This document shows positions 40,501 to 49,366 of a DNA stretch of 64,000 nt, in pieces. Origin of the DNA: an uncultured Oscillospiraceae bacterium (GTDB lineage Bacteria > Bacillota > Clostridia > Oscillospirales > Ruminococcaceae); the NCBI GenBank assembly GCA_934526065.1, contig CAKSZX010000010.1:1-64000 (forward strand). The letters run 5' to 3'. The notes beneath the pieces are model-generated. The model was not told where the DNA came from, did not search any database, and was given only the letters and a program-made list of their open reading frames with translations. A program made the position numbers and the translations under genes. Position 1 is the first letter of the stretch. Each line of letters begins with the position of its first letter.

Positions 40501-40555
40501 AACAACAACTAATAATAAGCTCTGCTTTTTGCAAGCAGAGCTGTAATATTAAATT

Positions 40556-41176
40556 TTAGAAATCTTTTTTTGAGTATATTTTTGCGGAAACATTTAATGA
40601 TACGATAAAACACAGCGCCGCAACAGCCGACAGGGTTATAAATACAGCTATTTCGTTTGCTTGGGAAATTATTGATATGCCTATATCCTCCGCTACGCTT
40701 GCAAGAAGAACAATCAAAAATATCGGCAGAAATATGGCGGCAAAAAATATCATACGGGCTTTTTGCACGCCGTATTTTATATACACGGGTACCAATAATG
40801 ACATATAGGGTATTACCGCAACAGCCATAGAACCGCCGAAAATAAAGGCTCCGGGTAAATCTTTTTCAATAATAGCGTATATAACCCCACTGTAAACAAA
40901 ACCCATCACATCAAAGAGCAAAAAACTTACATATTTTGCACCGACTGCCTGTTTTGCGGTAACCGGCATTGTAATAAGCATCATATCCCATTTGGAGCTT
41001 TCGTCATAGGCAATGGAATTTATAACGCAGGTACTTATCAAAATCATTAAAGCCGCACCTAAATATCCCGGGGATTTCATCCATATGGCCATAACGGTAA
41101 ATACTACAGCAGATGTCAACGCAGATTTTAATGTTGTTTTAGCGGCGTACAGCTCTTTTAAAACAAGTCCTTTCAT
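40556..41176 (-). CDS. ABC-2 type membrane permease (206 aa)
   Basis: Six hydrophobic segments fill the protein. The start MKGLVLKELYAAKTTLKSAL and NSIAYDESSKWDMMLITMPVTAKQAVGAKY (in blocks) match a family of short ABC-2 permeases encoded next to GntR regulators. It lies 4 bases after the ATPase gene, giving a GntR-ATPase-permease operon. It may export a peptide, antibiotic or lipid; the substrate is unknown. Confidence 0.85.
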   Translation of the reverse strand: MKGLVLKELYAAKTTLKSALTSAVVFTVMAIWMKSPGYLGAALMILISTCVINSIAYDESSKWDMMLITMPVTAKQAVGAKYVSFLLFDVMGFVYSGVIYAIIEKDLPGAFIFGGSMAVAVIPYMSLLVPVYIKYGVQKARMIFFAAIFLPIFLIVLLASVAEDIGISIISQANEIAVFITLSAVAALCFIVSLNVSAKIYSKKDF

Positions 41177-41180
41177 ATTC

Positions 41181-42017
41181 TTACCTCCTTACATAAAAAA
41201 CCATAATATCTTCAAGAGTGGGTTGTTCGACGGTGAAATTTTCCCCTTTTGGCAAATCGTCTTTGTAAACCAAAGCCCGTGAGGAATAGTCGGTTATGTG
41301 CTTGGAAATTATTTTATCCGGGTCTATCAGGCTTAAATCCCCTTTTACTATTGCGTAATTGTCCTTTATTTCATCTTTTTCGCCTGACAGGAGAATTTTG
41401 CCCTTGTCTATGAATGTGATGTAATCGCAAATTTTCTCAAGGTCGGTGATGATGTGGCTTGACACAAACACGGTGTGATTTTCGTCTGATACAAAATCAA
41501 GCAGCATATCGGCCATTTCTTCTCTTGCAACCGGGTCAAGACCGGCGGCAGGCTCGTCCAAAATTAAAATATCCCGATTGTGGCAGGTTGCCCGTGCAAA
41601 GGAAATTTTCATTTTCATACCCTTGGAATAATCTTTTATCTTTGTTTTTACCCCAAGGTTTGCCCGGCGGCAAGCAGAGAGGAATTTTTCCCCTTGCCAA
41701 TTTTTGTATATTCCGGAAAAAACTTTTTCAAGTTCCGTGTAAGTCAGCAGGCCCGGCAGCCGGCAATCGTCAAAAACCACCGCTATTTTTTCTTTTTCTT
41801 CGCCGGTAAGGCAGCTTAAATCTTTGCCGTTTATTGTAATATTGCCCCGGTGGGCTTTTGTGACACCGGTAAGCAGTTTTATGACAGTGGACTTGCCGGC
41901 GCCGTTGGCACCTATAAATCCGGTTATATACCCCTTGGGTATATCTATATCTACATTATCGAGAGTAAAATCTTTATAATTTTTTACAAGTCCCGTGGCT
42001 TTTATGGCATATTCCAT
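41181..42017 (-). CDS. ABC transporter ATP-binding protein (278 aa)
   Basis: Walker A GANGAGKST, a signature YSKGMKMKISFARA in place of LSGGQ (usual in drug/bacitracin-type exporters), Walker B ILILDEPAAGLDP and H-loop VSSHI. The C-terminal 60 residues are an accessory domain. It partners the 206-aa permease and follows the GntR gene by 2 bases. Confidence 0.93.
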   Translation of the reverse strand: MEYAIKATGLVKNYKDFTLDNVDIDIPKGYITGFIGANGAGKSTVIKLLTGVTKAHRGNITINGKDLSCLTGEEKEKIAVVFDDCRLPGLLTYTELEKVFSGIYKNWQGEKFLSACRRANLGVKTKIKDYSKGMKMKISFARATCHNRDILILDEPAAGLDPVAREEMADMLLDFVSDENHTVFVSSHIITDLEKICDYITFIDKGKILLSGEKDEIKDNYAIVKGDLSLIDPDKIISKHITDYSSRALVYKDDLPKGENFTVEQPTLEDIMVFYVRR

Positions 42018-42019
42018 GG

Positions 42020-42394
42020 TTATTCCCCCTTATAAATCCGCAAAATAATATCTTGTAGTTCCCCTGCCGATACACCCCGCAGTTTTGCGTGTTCAGCCGC
42101 CTGTGTAAGATGTTCTTCCATTTGAAGAAGGTGATTTTCTCGCACAAGTTCGGTGTTCTTTTCCGCAACAAAACAGCCTTTGCCTGCAACGGTTACTATA
42201 AAACCCCGTTTTTCAAGTTCTTCATAGGCTCTTTTGGTGGTTATCATGCTTATACGCAAATCCTTTGCCAAATTGCGCATTGAGGGAAGGGCGTCCCCCT
42301 CTTTCAACCGGCCATTTAAAATCATGGCTTTTATTTGGCTTTCGATTTGGCTGTATATGGGCCGTGGGTTTGAGTTTGAAATGATTAAATTCAT
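42020..42394 (-). CDS. GntR-family regulator, YtrA type (124 aa)
   Basis: The winged helix-turn-helix (PIYSQIESQIKAMILNGRLKEGDALPSMRNLAKDL, in blocks) is followed by a short helical dimerisation tail of about 50 residues. That is the YtrA subfamily, which represses linked ABC exporter operons. A perfect inverted repeat 22 bases before its start is a likely operator. Confidence 0.93.
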   Translation of the reverse strand: MNLIISNSNPRPIYSQIESQIKAMILNGRLKEGDALPSMRNLAKDLRISMITTKRAYEELEKRGFIVTVAGKGCFVAEKNTELVRENHLLQMEEHLTQAAEHAKLRGVSAGELQDIILRIYKGE

Positions 42395-42415
42395 GAATTT
42401 TCTCTTTTCTGTTTA

Positions 42416-42440
42416 ACTGTATATATCAAGTATATACAGT
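42416..42440 (-). promoter_or_regulatory. Probable operator of the GntR-ABC operon
   Basis: ACTGTATATA (42416-42425) and TATATACAGT (42431-42440) form a perfect 10-bp inverted repeat with a 5-base spacer. A further TATATAC follows on the right. Position and form fit autorepression by the YtrA-type regulator. Confidence 0.7.
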
Positions 42441-42547
42441 ATATACACATTTGTCAAGGATTTTTGATAAAAAATACTGTTATATTTTTGAATTATATGC
42501 TAAAATAAAAGCAGAATAAGTAAAATAAATTGACGGGAGATATGGCA

Positions 42548-43900
42548 ATGAGTATTTTAACCGGTAAAAAGAATATACACTTTGTGGGCATAGGCGGCAG
42601 CGGTATGTATCCTATTGTACAGATACTTGCAAGCAGAGGCTACAACATCAGCGGCAGCGACGTGCTTGAAGGGGACATTATAAACTACGAGCGCAACATG
42701 GGCATAAAAATTAACATTCCCCATGACCCAAAGGCGGTAGAAGGAGCGGATTTGGTTGTTTATTCCGCTGCAATTTTCAAAGATAATCGGGAAATTGCCC
42801 ATGCAAAAGAGCTGGGTATTCCATGTGTGGAAAGAAGCGTTATGCTGGGGGAGGTAAACAGATTTTTCAGCGAGAGTATCTGCGTGGCCGGCACCCACGG
42901 CAAAACAACCACAACAAGTATGATTACCCAGGTTTTGATTAAGGCGGACAAGGACCCGGCCTGTGTCATAGGCGGTAAGTTGCCCCTTATAAACGGCTAC
43001 GGCAAGGACGGCAAGGGTGATAATATAGTTATCGAGGCATGTGAGTTCAGCAACACATTCCTTGAACTTGCCCCTCACATAGCGGTTGTTTTAAATATAG
43101 ACAACGACCATTTGGATTTCTTTAAGACATTTGAAAATTTACAGAACGCATTTAAAAAATTTGCGGCTCTTGCCGATGGCAGAATAGTAATCAATGCCGA
43201 CGACAAGAACACAACAAGCGTTATAAAGGATATGCAGGTGCCTATAACCACATTCGGCATTGACGGCGGCGACTACCGCCGGGTTAATGTTAGAAAAGAC
43301 CACCCGGCTTTTTACTCCTTTGATGTGGAACATAATGGTAAAATTTTGTGCACAATAAATCTTTCGGTGCCGGGCATACACAATATTTATAATGCCATGG
43401 CGGCATTTACCGCATGCACATTGGCAGGCTTGACCCCGGAGGAAATTAAAAACGGCATAGAGACCTTTGGCGGTGCAGGCAGAAGATTTGAAATTTACGG
43501 CGTTGTAAACGGAATTACCATTGCCGATGATTACGCACACCATCCTTCGGAAATAGCCGCAACGTTGAGAGCCGCAAAGGATATGGGATTTAAGCGTGTT
43601 TGGGCGGTGCACCAGCCATTTACCTATTCAAGAACAAAAATGTTGTTAAAAGAATTTGCCGACGCTTTAAGCATAGCCGACAAGGTTGTTATGACGGAAA
43701 TTATGGGCAGCCGTGAAGTGAACACCTACAACATTTATACAAAAGACTTGGCACGGCTTATACCCGGCAGCGTTTGGTTTAAGGACTTTGACGGGGTAGT
43801 AAACTATTGCAAGGAAAACGCACAGCCCGGAGATTTGATTATCACATTGGGCTGCGGTGATATTTACAAAGCCTCAAAGAGAATGGTAAAAGAATTTTAA
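42548..43900 (+). CDS. murC: UDP-N-acetylmuramate--L-alanine ligase (450 aa)
   Basis: It adds L-alanine to UDP-MurNAc, the first amino acid of the peptidoglycan stem. The start has HFVGIGGSGMYPI (nucleotide-binding), then the ATP loop AGTHGKTTTTSM, NIDNDHLDFF in the central domain and the C-terminal DDYAHHPSEIAATL. I choose the ATG at 42548 because GGGAGA lies 7 bases upstream; earlier in-frame TTG and ATG codons lie too close to it. It is divergent from the GntR gene. Confidence 0.96.
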   Translation: MSILTGKKNIHFVGIGGSGMYPIVQILASRGYNISGSDVLEGDIINYERNMGIKINIPHDPKAVEGADLVVYSAAIFKDNREIAHAKELGIPCVERSVMLGEVNRFFSESICVAGTHGKTTTTSMITQVLIKADKDPACVIGGKLPLINGYGKDGKGDNIVIEACEFSNTFLELAPHIAVVLNIDNDHLDFFKTFENLQNAFKKFAALADGRIVINADDKNTTSVIKDMQVPITTFGIDGGDYRRVNVRKDHPAFYSFDVEHNGKILCTINLSVPGIHNIYNAMAAFTACTLAGLTPEEIKNGIETFGGAGRRFEIYGVVNGITIADDYAHHPSEIAATLRAAKDMGFKRVWAVHQPFTYSRTKMLLKEFADALSIADKVVMTEIMGSREVNTYNIYTKDLARLIPGSVWFKDFDGVVNYCKENAQPGDLIITLGCGDIYKASKRMVKEF

Positions 43901-43951
43901 AATCAAATACCTATACGGCTTATTATGTTGATTTGCCGCAAAACTAATAAT

Positions 43952-43988
43952 AATCCCCGGTGCATATCAAATGCACCGGGGATTGTTT
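43952..43988. terminator. Bidirectional terminator between murC and the AAA ATPase gene
   Basis: AATCCCCGGTGCAT (43952-43965) pairs with ATGCACCGGGGATT (43971-43984) across a five-base loop, with T-rich DNA after it. Confidence 0.92.
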
Positions 43989-43998
43989 TGTGTGATAT

Positions 43999-45504
43999 TT
44001 AATTTAGATCAAGATTTTCAAGCTCGCCGATAATTTCCATGTCTCTCTCGTAAAACATAAGCTGTTGGTTGTGCTTGAAATATTCTTCGTTGCCGTATTT
44101 GGCTATAAACTGCACGCAGTAGTAGCCGGCGGTAAGTTCTGTTACAAGCATAAGTTGCTCGCCGCCGTCAGGGAAAGCCTTGTCTGCAAATTTGAACATA
44201 TTATCCATATTTGCACTTGCCCGAGCAGCCTTTTCTTTGTTTGCACGGACTTTTGCAACATACATTTCCTTGCATTTTGCAAAGGCGGTTTCACCGTCAA
44301 GCATTTCTGTTTCTTCCGCCATTTTTTCAAGGCTTGTTATAACTTTAAGCAGGTTCTTTTGTGCAGAAGAGGAGAGAGTTCCTGATGCCTTGCCGGCTTC
44401 AAATTCTGCTTTTTTGTCTGCTATTTTAAGCTGTAAAACCTCATAAGGGGTGCGGCTGCTGTCGGCAAACCGGCTCTCCAAGGATTTAACTTCTTTTTTC
44501 AGCATGGCAAGCATTTGGTCTTCTTTTACAACTTCGCTTGTTTTGCCTGTAATAGCGTCCAACAAAAGGCCTACAACCGTAACTTTTTCATCAAATTTTG
44601 CATTTTGGGCACGGGTTACTATCTCTTCGCTATAGTTGCCATCAATAATTTGTGAAATCTGGTAGTCGCTCTTGTATTTGTTGTAAAGGTCATAGTACCG
44701 GGCAAATGCCTTTGCAACCTTTTTGTGTTGCAGGTATTGACCTACAAGTTCCTCGTTTACTTCTATGCCGTGGTATTCGTAAAGTTTTATCATCCGGCTT
44801 AAATCTTCCCAGCCTCTGGCGGTTACAAAGTTTTTGCCGTCAACGGTGGATTCCACTATGTAGAAGTAATCCTTTTTAATTTCAAGGAATGATATAATAG
44901 CCTCGTGTACGCCGGCTTTGTAGGCGTATTCTTTCCACACATCAAAATCTGCGTCAACATCAATTCTTTTAAGTCTGTCCCAGGTTACAATGTCGTAATC
45001 CCTAACGGAATTGTTGTATTCCGGCGGGTTGCCGGCAGTTACCACTATCCAGCCTTTCGGCACTTTATGCCTGCCGAAAACTTTGTATTGCAAAAACTGC
45101 AACATAACCGGGGCAAGGGTTTCGGATACGCAGTTTATCTCGTCTAAAAACAGTATGCCCTCTTTTACGCCGCTTTTTTCCATAAGCTCGTAAATGGCGG
45201 ATATGATTTCGCTCATTGTGTATTCGGAAACATCACATTCCATGCCGTCGTAATTTTTGTGTACGATAAAAGGCAAGCCCATGGCGCTTTGTCTTGTGTG
45301 ATGAGTCATTGAGTAGGACAAAATACCCACGCCCATTTCCGCGGCGATTTGCTCCATAATGGCGGTTTTGCCTATACCAGGAGGTCCCATGAGGAACACC
45401 GGTCTCTGTTTTTCGATTGGTATAACATAATTGCCGGTTTCGTCTTTGGTGAAATAGGCCTTCATGGCGTTTTCAATTTCCTGTTTTGCCTGTTTTATAT
45501 TCAT
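43999..45504 (-). CDS. MoxR-like AAA+ ATPase (501 aa)
   Basis: Walker A FLMGPPGIGKTAIM, Walker B GILFLDEINCVSE, sensor 1 in VVTAGNPPEYNNSVRDYD and an arginine-finger region around WDRLKRIDVD define a MoxR/AAA_5 ATPase. A long C-terminal helical region (about 290-500) is Lys/Glu-rich. MoxR ATPases act as chaperones with VWA partners on metal insertion or complex assembly. The start at 45504 has GGGAGAA upstream; a longer frame overlaps the VWA gene. It follows that gene by 14 bases. Confidence 0.88.
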   Translation of the reverse strand: MNIKQAKQEIENAMKAYFTKDETGNYVIPIEKQRPVFLMGPPGIGKTAIMEQIAAEMGVGILSYSMTHHTRQSAMGLPFIVHKNYDGMECDVSEYTMSEIISAIYELMEKSGVKEGILFLDEINCVSETLAPVMLQFLQYKVFGRHKVPKGWIVVTAGNPPEYNNSVRDYDIVTWDRLKRIDVDADFDVWKEYAYKAGVHEAIISFLEIKKDYFYIVESTVDGKNFVTARGWEDLSRMIKLYEYHGIEVNEELVGQYLQHKKVAKAFARYYDLYNKYKSDYQISQIIDGNYSEEIVTRAQNAKFDEKVTVVGLLLDAITGKTSEVVKEDQMLAMLKKEVKSLESRFADSSRTPYEVLQLKIADKKAEFEAGKASGTLSSSAQKNLLKVITSLEKMAEETEMLDGETAFAKCKEMYVAKVRANKEKAARASANMDNMFKFADKAFPDGGEQLMLVTELTAGYYCVQFIAKYGNEEYFKHNQQLMFYERDMEIIGELENLDLN

Positions 45505-45518
45505 AAAATCTGTTCTCC

Positions 45519-47051
45519 CTATATTTCTTCCGAAGTCAGCACCAGCTTTATTGCCCAAACCGGCACAGACGGATTATTGTAATTGTCATCTAAAAATACA
45601 AAGGCGGTGCTGTACTCCGGCTGCACCTGCGGAAATGTTCCCCAGCCGTCGGTAAAGTAGATAAGCCCTTTAAGGTCGGAAAATTCGTGATTTTTAATCA
45701 GCTTATCCACGTATTCAAACACCGGGCGGAAGTCCGTGCCGCCGAAGCCCTTTAAGGTCAAATTGTCCATATACCGGTCAAAGTCCTCTTGGTTTGTTAT
45801 CTTGACGTCCTCGTGTATTTCGCTGTCACATTGTATTATGTGCAAGTTTATTTTTGTAAAGAAACTCTCTTCACTTTTTAAAATATTGTATGTCTTTTCC
45901 ACAAACTTGCGAACCAATTCACCGGAAACCGAACCGGAGGTATCAATCGCCACCACAAATTCCTTTACTTTTTTAACCTCTTTGTATTCCAAAGGCTCTA
46001 TCAAAGGCATATTTTTGTAAAGGGAAAGACCGTAGGTGTAAAAGATGTAGTCAAACTCATCGTCGTTTATCTGCATCTGTTCGCCGTGTACGGAAAACTT
46101 GCGCAAAAAGTCTGTGTAATCGTATTTTTCACGGTTTACCGCAGTTAAGTTTTGCATAAGGTCGCCCATTTCGTCGCCCTGTTGCTTTGACATGGTCTCC
46201 ATATCCGTTTGTACATACTCGGAAATCTCGTCCCAAAGCTCCCGCATTTCCGCTTCGGAGAGGCTTGGCTTTTCGTCCTCTTCCGGGGCTTTTTCTCCGT
46301 GACCGCCGCCGCTGCCGATTTGCTCTTCTTCTTCCTCGTCCTCTTCTTCCGGCTTTTCGCTCTCTTTGCTGTCACCGTTTTGCTGCATTCCCTGATCCGG
46401 GTCGTCTTTTTCGCTTTGTTCCTGTTCTGCCTCATCCGGGTCAACATCCCCTTTGGTGGGTTTTTCCGGGTGCCACCGACTGTGGTTGTCAACGGAAAAG
46501 GTCTGCTCCAAAAGCTCTATGTATGCGGTTGGGTATGGATTTGTTTTTAAAAAGCCGTATATTTTTTCCGCCACTGCCATGCCGGCGTCACGTTTTATTT
46601 GCCGAACAAAACGCTGTTTTTCCTCTCTGTCCCCTATGTCCAAGGACCGATCGTCCATTTGCAGGATAACGGCCTCAACAGCAATGTCGCAGGCCAAATC
46701 CCAAAGAGGGGCGTTTACATCTTTACCCACCATAAAATGTTTAAAAAGCCGGTGTAAAACCATGTGCAATGAGGCGTGGTTTAAGTAATTCCTGTTGGCT
46801 TTGTATTTGCGCAAAATATATTTTTCGCCGTAGAAGATGTACTCGCCGTTTACGGACATACTTTTTTCCAGCCCCAGCCGGTCGTAAGGTTCCCGATAGG
46901 GGCAAATTTTAAGCCGGTTTAAGGCAACATCAAGGTATCTGAATTTTACTGCCAATGTGGTTTTTGCCCCGGACATGGCTTTAGCCGCAAGAATGGCTAT
47001 TTTTTCGCTGTCGGTAAGAGGGGCTTTGCCGTTTTCGTATATATCCGACAT
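45519..47051 (-). CDS. VWA-like protein with metallopeptidase-like N-terminus, DUF2201 type (510 aa)
   Basis: The N-terminal domain has NHASLHMVLHRLFKHFMV, an HxxxH-type motif of the DUF2201 putative metallopeptidase. A very acidic, low-complexity stretch (about 197-262, long runs of Glu/Asp) follows. The C-terminal VWA-like domain has the MIDAS motif DTSGSVSG, then TDFRPVFEYV and FTDGWGTFP. It is first gene of a pair with the MoxR ATPase, a common pairing of unknown cellular role. Confidence 0.86.
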   Translation of the reverse strand: MSDIYENGKAPLTDSEKIAILAAKAMSGAKTTLAVKFRYLDVALNRLKICPYREPYDRLGLEKSMSVNGEYIFYGEKYILRKYKANRNYLNHASLHMVLHRLFKHFMVGKDVNAPLWDLACDIAVEAVILQMDDRSLDIGDREEKQRFVRQIKRDAGMAVAEKIYGFLKTNPYPTAYIELLEQTFSVDNHSRWHPEKPTKGDVDPDEAEQEQSEKDDPDQGMQQNGDSKESEKPEEEDEEEEEQIGSGGGHGEKAPEEDEKPSLSEAEMRELWDEISEYVQTDMETMSKQQGDEMGDLMQNLTAVNREKYDYTDFLRKFSVHGEQMQINDDEFDYIFYTYGLSLYKNMPLIEPLEYKEVKKVKEFVVAIDTSGSVSGELVRKFVEKTYNILKSEESFFTKINLHIIQCDSEIHEDVKITNQEDFDRYMDNLTLKGFGGTDFRPVFEYVDKLIKNHEFSDLKGLIYFTDGWGTFPQVQPEYSTAFVFLDDNYNNPSVPVWAIKLVLTSEEI

Positions 47052-47196
47052 CTGCCGTACCTCCTTTCGGTTTTGTCTTATGTTCTTGTATCGATACTAT
47101 TCTATCACATTTTATATGCAAAAGGTACAGTTTTTTTGCCCAAATATTGAGATATTTTTTTGTCAAATTTCAATACAAAAAATATACGCCCCGGCT

Positions 47197-47225
47197 TTGT
47201 AATTTTTCTGCTTTTATAGTATAAT
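47197..47225 (+). promoter_or_regulatory. Promoter of ispDF
   Basis: TTGTAA (47197-47202) and TATAAT (47220-47225) with a 17-base spacer, about 45 bases before the start codon, divergent from the VWA gene. Confidence 0.75.
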
Positions 47226-47269
47226 ATTTTTAACAGTATCATACGAAACAAAAGACAGGAGGAACGGAC

Positions 47270-48397
47270 GTGTATAAAAACAAAAAAGTGTGGGGCATAG
47301 TTCTTGCCGCAGGCAACGGAACAAGAATAGGTTTTGACAAAATGTTGTACAAAATAGACGGCACATCGGTGCGGGCAAAGTCTATGGCTTGTTTTGAAAA
47401 TCACCCCTACGTTGACGAAATTATAGTTGCCGCAGGTAAAAATTATGACGAAATTTGCGGCATAGCAAAGAGTTTTAAAAAGGTTACCGCAGTTGTAAAA
47501 GGCGGTGAAACCAGGGCGGTTTCGGTAATAAACCGGGTAAATGCACTGCCGGAGGAGGACGGTATAATTGCCGTACATGACGGGGCAAGACCCTTTGTTT
47601 CCCGGCAGGTTATAACCGACGCCGTAGAGGGCTGTTTGGAAACCGGGGCTGCGGTGCCATGCGTAAAAGTTAAGGACACCATAAAAAACAGTGACGGTGC
47701 TTACATAAATAAAACTTTTGATCGCTCAAAGTTGTTTATCACCCAAACGCCTCAGGTGTTTGATTTGAAACTTTACCGCCGTGTTGCGCAGGAGTATTTT
47801 GATAAAAATATCACTGACGACGCCCAATTATTTGAGCGCCGGGGCATAAAAGTAAAAATTACCGCCGGTGATTACGAAAATTACAAAATTACCACTGTTG
47901 ACGATATAAAGGAGAACATGAATATGAGAATAGGCCACGGATATGATGTGCACAAACTTGTTGAAAACAGAGATTTGATAATGGGCGGGGTTAAAATACC
48001 TTATGAGAAAGGGCTTTTGGGTCATTCCGATGCGGATGTGGTTTTACACGCCGTAATGGACAGCCTTTTGGGAGCTTTGGCTCTGGGGGACATAGGCAAG
48101 CATTTCCCGGATACCGACGAAAAGTATAAAGGCGCAGACAGCCTTGAACTTACAAGACAGGTTGGCAAAATAATTGCCGCCGCAGGCGCAACCGTTGAAA
48201 ACATAGATGTTACAATCATCTGCCAAAAACCGAAACTTGCCCCGTATATAGATCAAATGAGAGAAAATATTGCCGGCGCTTTGAATTGTGCCGTTGACAG
48301 AATTTCCGTAAAGGCCACAACCGAGGAGCATCTCGGCTTTACCGGCGAGGGCTTGGGCATATCCTGCCATTCGGTGTGCCTTTTGAACATCCATTAA
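47270..48397 (+). CDS. ispDF: Bifunctional IspD-IspF of the MEP isoprenoid pathway (375 aa)
   Basis: Residues 1-217 are IspD (MEP cytidylyltransferase): [27 protein letters not shown] and TQTPQVF. Residues 219-375 are IspF (2C-methyl-D-erythritol 2,4-cyclodiphosphate synthase): [11 protein letters not shown] with metal ligands, [25 protein letters not shown] and [13 protein letters not shown]. There is almost no linker. IspD-IspF fusions are known. The GTG start has AGGAGGAA upstream. An internal ATG at the IspF start has its own ribosome-binding site. Confidence 0.95.
   Translation: MYKNKKVWGIVLAAGNGTRIGFDKMLYKIDGTSVRAKSMACFENHPYVDEIIVAAGKNYDEICGIAKSFKKVTAVVKGGETRAVSVINRVNALPEEDGIIAVHDGARPFVSRQVITDAVEGCLETGAAVPCVKVKDTIKNSDGAYINKTFDRSKLFITQTPQVFDLKLYRRVAQEYFDKNITDDAQLFERRGIKVKITAGDYENYKITTVDDIKENMNMRIGHGYDVHKLVENRDLIMGGVKIPYEKGLLGHSDADVVLHAVMDSLLGALALGDIGKHFPDTDEKYKGADSLELTRQVGKIIAAAGATVENIDVTIICQKPKLAPYIDQMRENIAGALNCAVDRISVKATTEEHLGFTGEGLGISCHSVCLLNIH
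47924..48397 (+). CDS. Possible separate IspF from an internal start (157 aa)
   Basis: The ATG at 47924 is in frame (codon 219) and begins [10 protein letters not shown], the natural IspF N-terminus. AAAGGAGA lies 8 bases upstream. The site may be a relic of two once-separate genes or may still yield extra free IspF. Free enzyme would help, since IspF works as a trimer while IspD is a dimer. Confidence 0.35.
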   Translation: MRIGHGYDVHKLVENRDLIMGGVKIPYEKGLLGHSDADVVLHAVMDSLLGALALGDIGKHFPDTDEKYKGADSLELTRQVGKIIAAAGATVENIDVTIICQKPKLAPYIDQMRENIAGALNCAVDRISVKATTEEHLGFTGEGLGISCHSVCLLNIH

Positions 48398-48498
48398 TTT
48401 TTAATTAAATTATTATTACAAATACAGCTTTTTACTTTAAAGTGGCATATAAATATGTTATTATAAAAGAATAGTTAATTTGTATCGGAGGCGGCTTG

Positions 48499-49365
48499 AT
48501 GAATTTTGCTGACATAATAAACAAGATTATCAACATATTACAGTCTATCGGCGTTAATGATGTTATAGATATTTGCATCATTTGGGCGGTTGTGTACTAT
48601 GTTTTAAAACTTGTAAATAAAACAAGAGCATATCAGCTTTTAAAATTTTTGGCTATTATTTTATTTGTGTGGGGTGTTTCTTCCATACTCAATTTAAAAG
48701 CCACTTTAATACTGCTGCAAAGCCTGTCCCAAATAGGCTTTATCGCTTTGATTGTAATTTTTCAGCCGGAGTTGCGCCGTGTTTTGGAACAGGTGAGCAA
48801 TATGGACTTTTTAAAGTCATCTTTTCTGATAAGAAAAACCGCCGACGAGAGAACCGTTGATGAAATGAAAAAATCCATTGCCGCAATATGCGACGGTGCG
48901 GAACAAATGAGCAATTCCCGCACAGGGGCGTTAATCGTATTGGAAAAATTCTCCAGTTTGGAAACCGTCAAGCGCTCCGGCACCGTTGTAAATGCGGACA
49001 TAACACCGGAGCTTATAGGCACTATTTTTTACGAGGGTTGCCCTTTACATGACGGCGCCATGATTATACATCACAACAAAATTACCCATGCGGCCTGCGT
49101 TTTGCCCCTTTCCGACAATTTGGAAATAAGCCGTGATTACGGCACAAGACACCGTGCCGCCTTGGGCTTGTCAGAGGTAAGTGACGCTTTGTGCCTTGTT
49201 GTAAGCGAGGAAACAGGCAGAATTTCTTACTGCAAAGGCGGAACTCTCACCCCGAACAACGGCCGTGAGGAATTGTACAATGTTTTGTGCAACGAATTTA
49301 TTCAGCCTATTGTGGACGCAAATCGGAAGATGCCACGTTCCGGCTTTTTAAGGAGGAGACAGTGA
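48499..49365 (+). CDS. cdaA: Diadenylate cyclase CdaA (288 aa)
   Basis: It makes c-di-AMP, which controls potassium and osmotic balance. Three N-terminal helices (about 10-80) precede the DAC domain, with the DGA motif in CPLHDGAMIIHHNKI and the RHR motif in YGTRHRAALGLSE. The ATG at 48499 is 7 bases after GGAGG; the TTG one codon earlier is less likely. The ybbR-like gene follows with 1 base between them, the conserved cdaA-cdaR pair. Confidence 0.95.
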   Translation: MNFADIINKIINILQSIGVNDVIDICIIWAVVYYVLKLVNKTRAYQLLKFLAIILFVWGVSSILNLKATLILLQSLSQIGFIALIVIFQPELRRVLEQVSNMDFLKSSFLIRKTADERTVDEMKKSIAAICDGAEQMSNSRTGALIVLEKFSSLETVKRSGTVVNADITPELIGTIFYEGCPLHDGAMIIHHNKITHAACVLPLSDNLEISRDYGTRHRAALGLSEVSDALCLVVSEETGRISYCKGGTLTPNNGREELYNVLCNEFIQPIVDANRKMPRSGFLRRRQ

Positions 49366-49366
49366 T

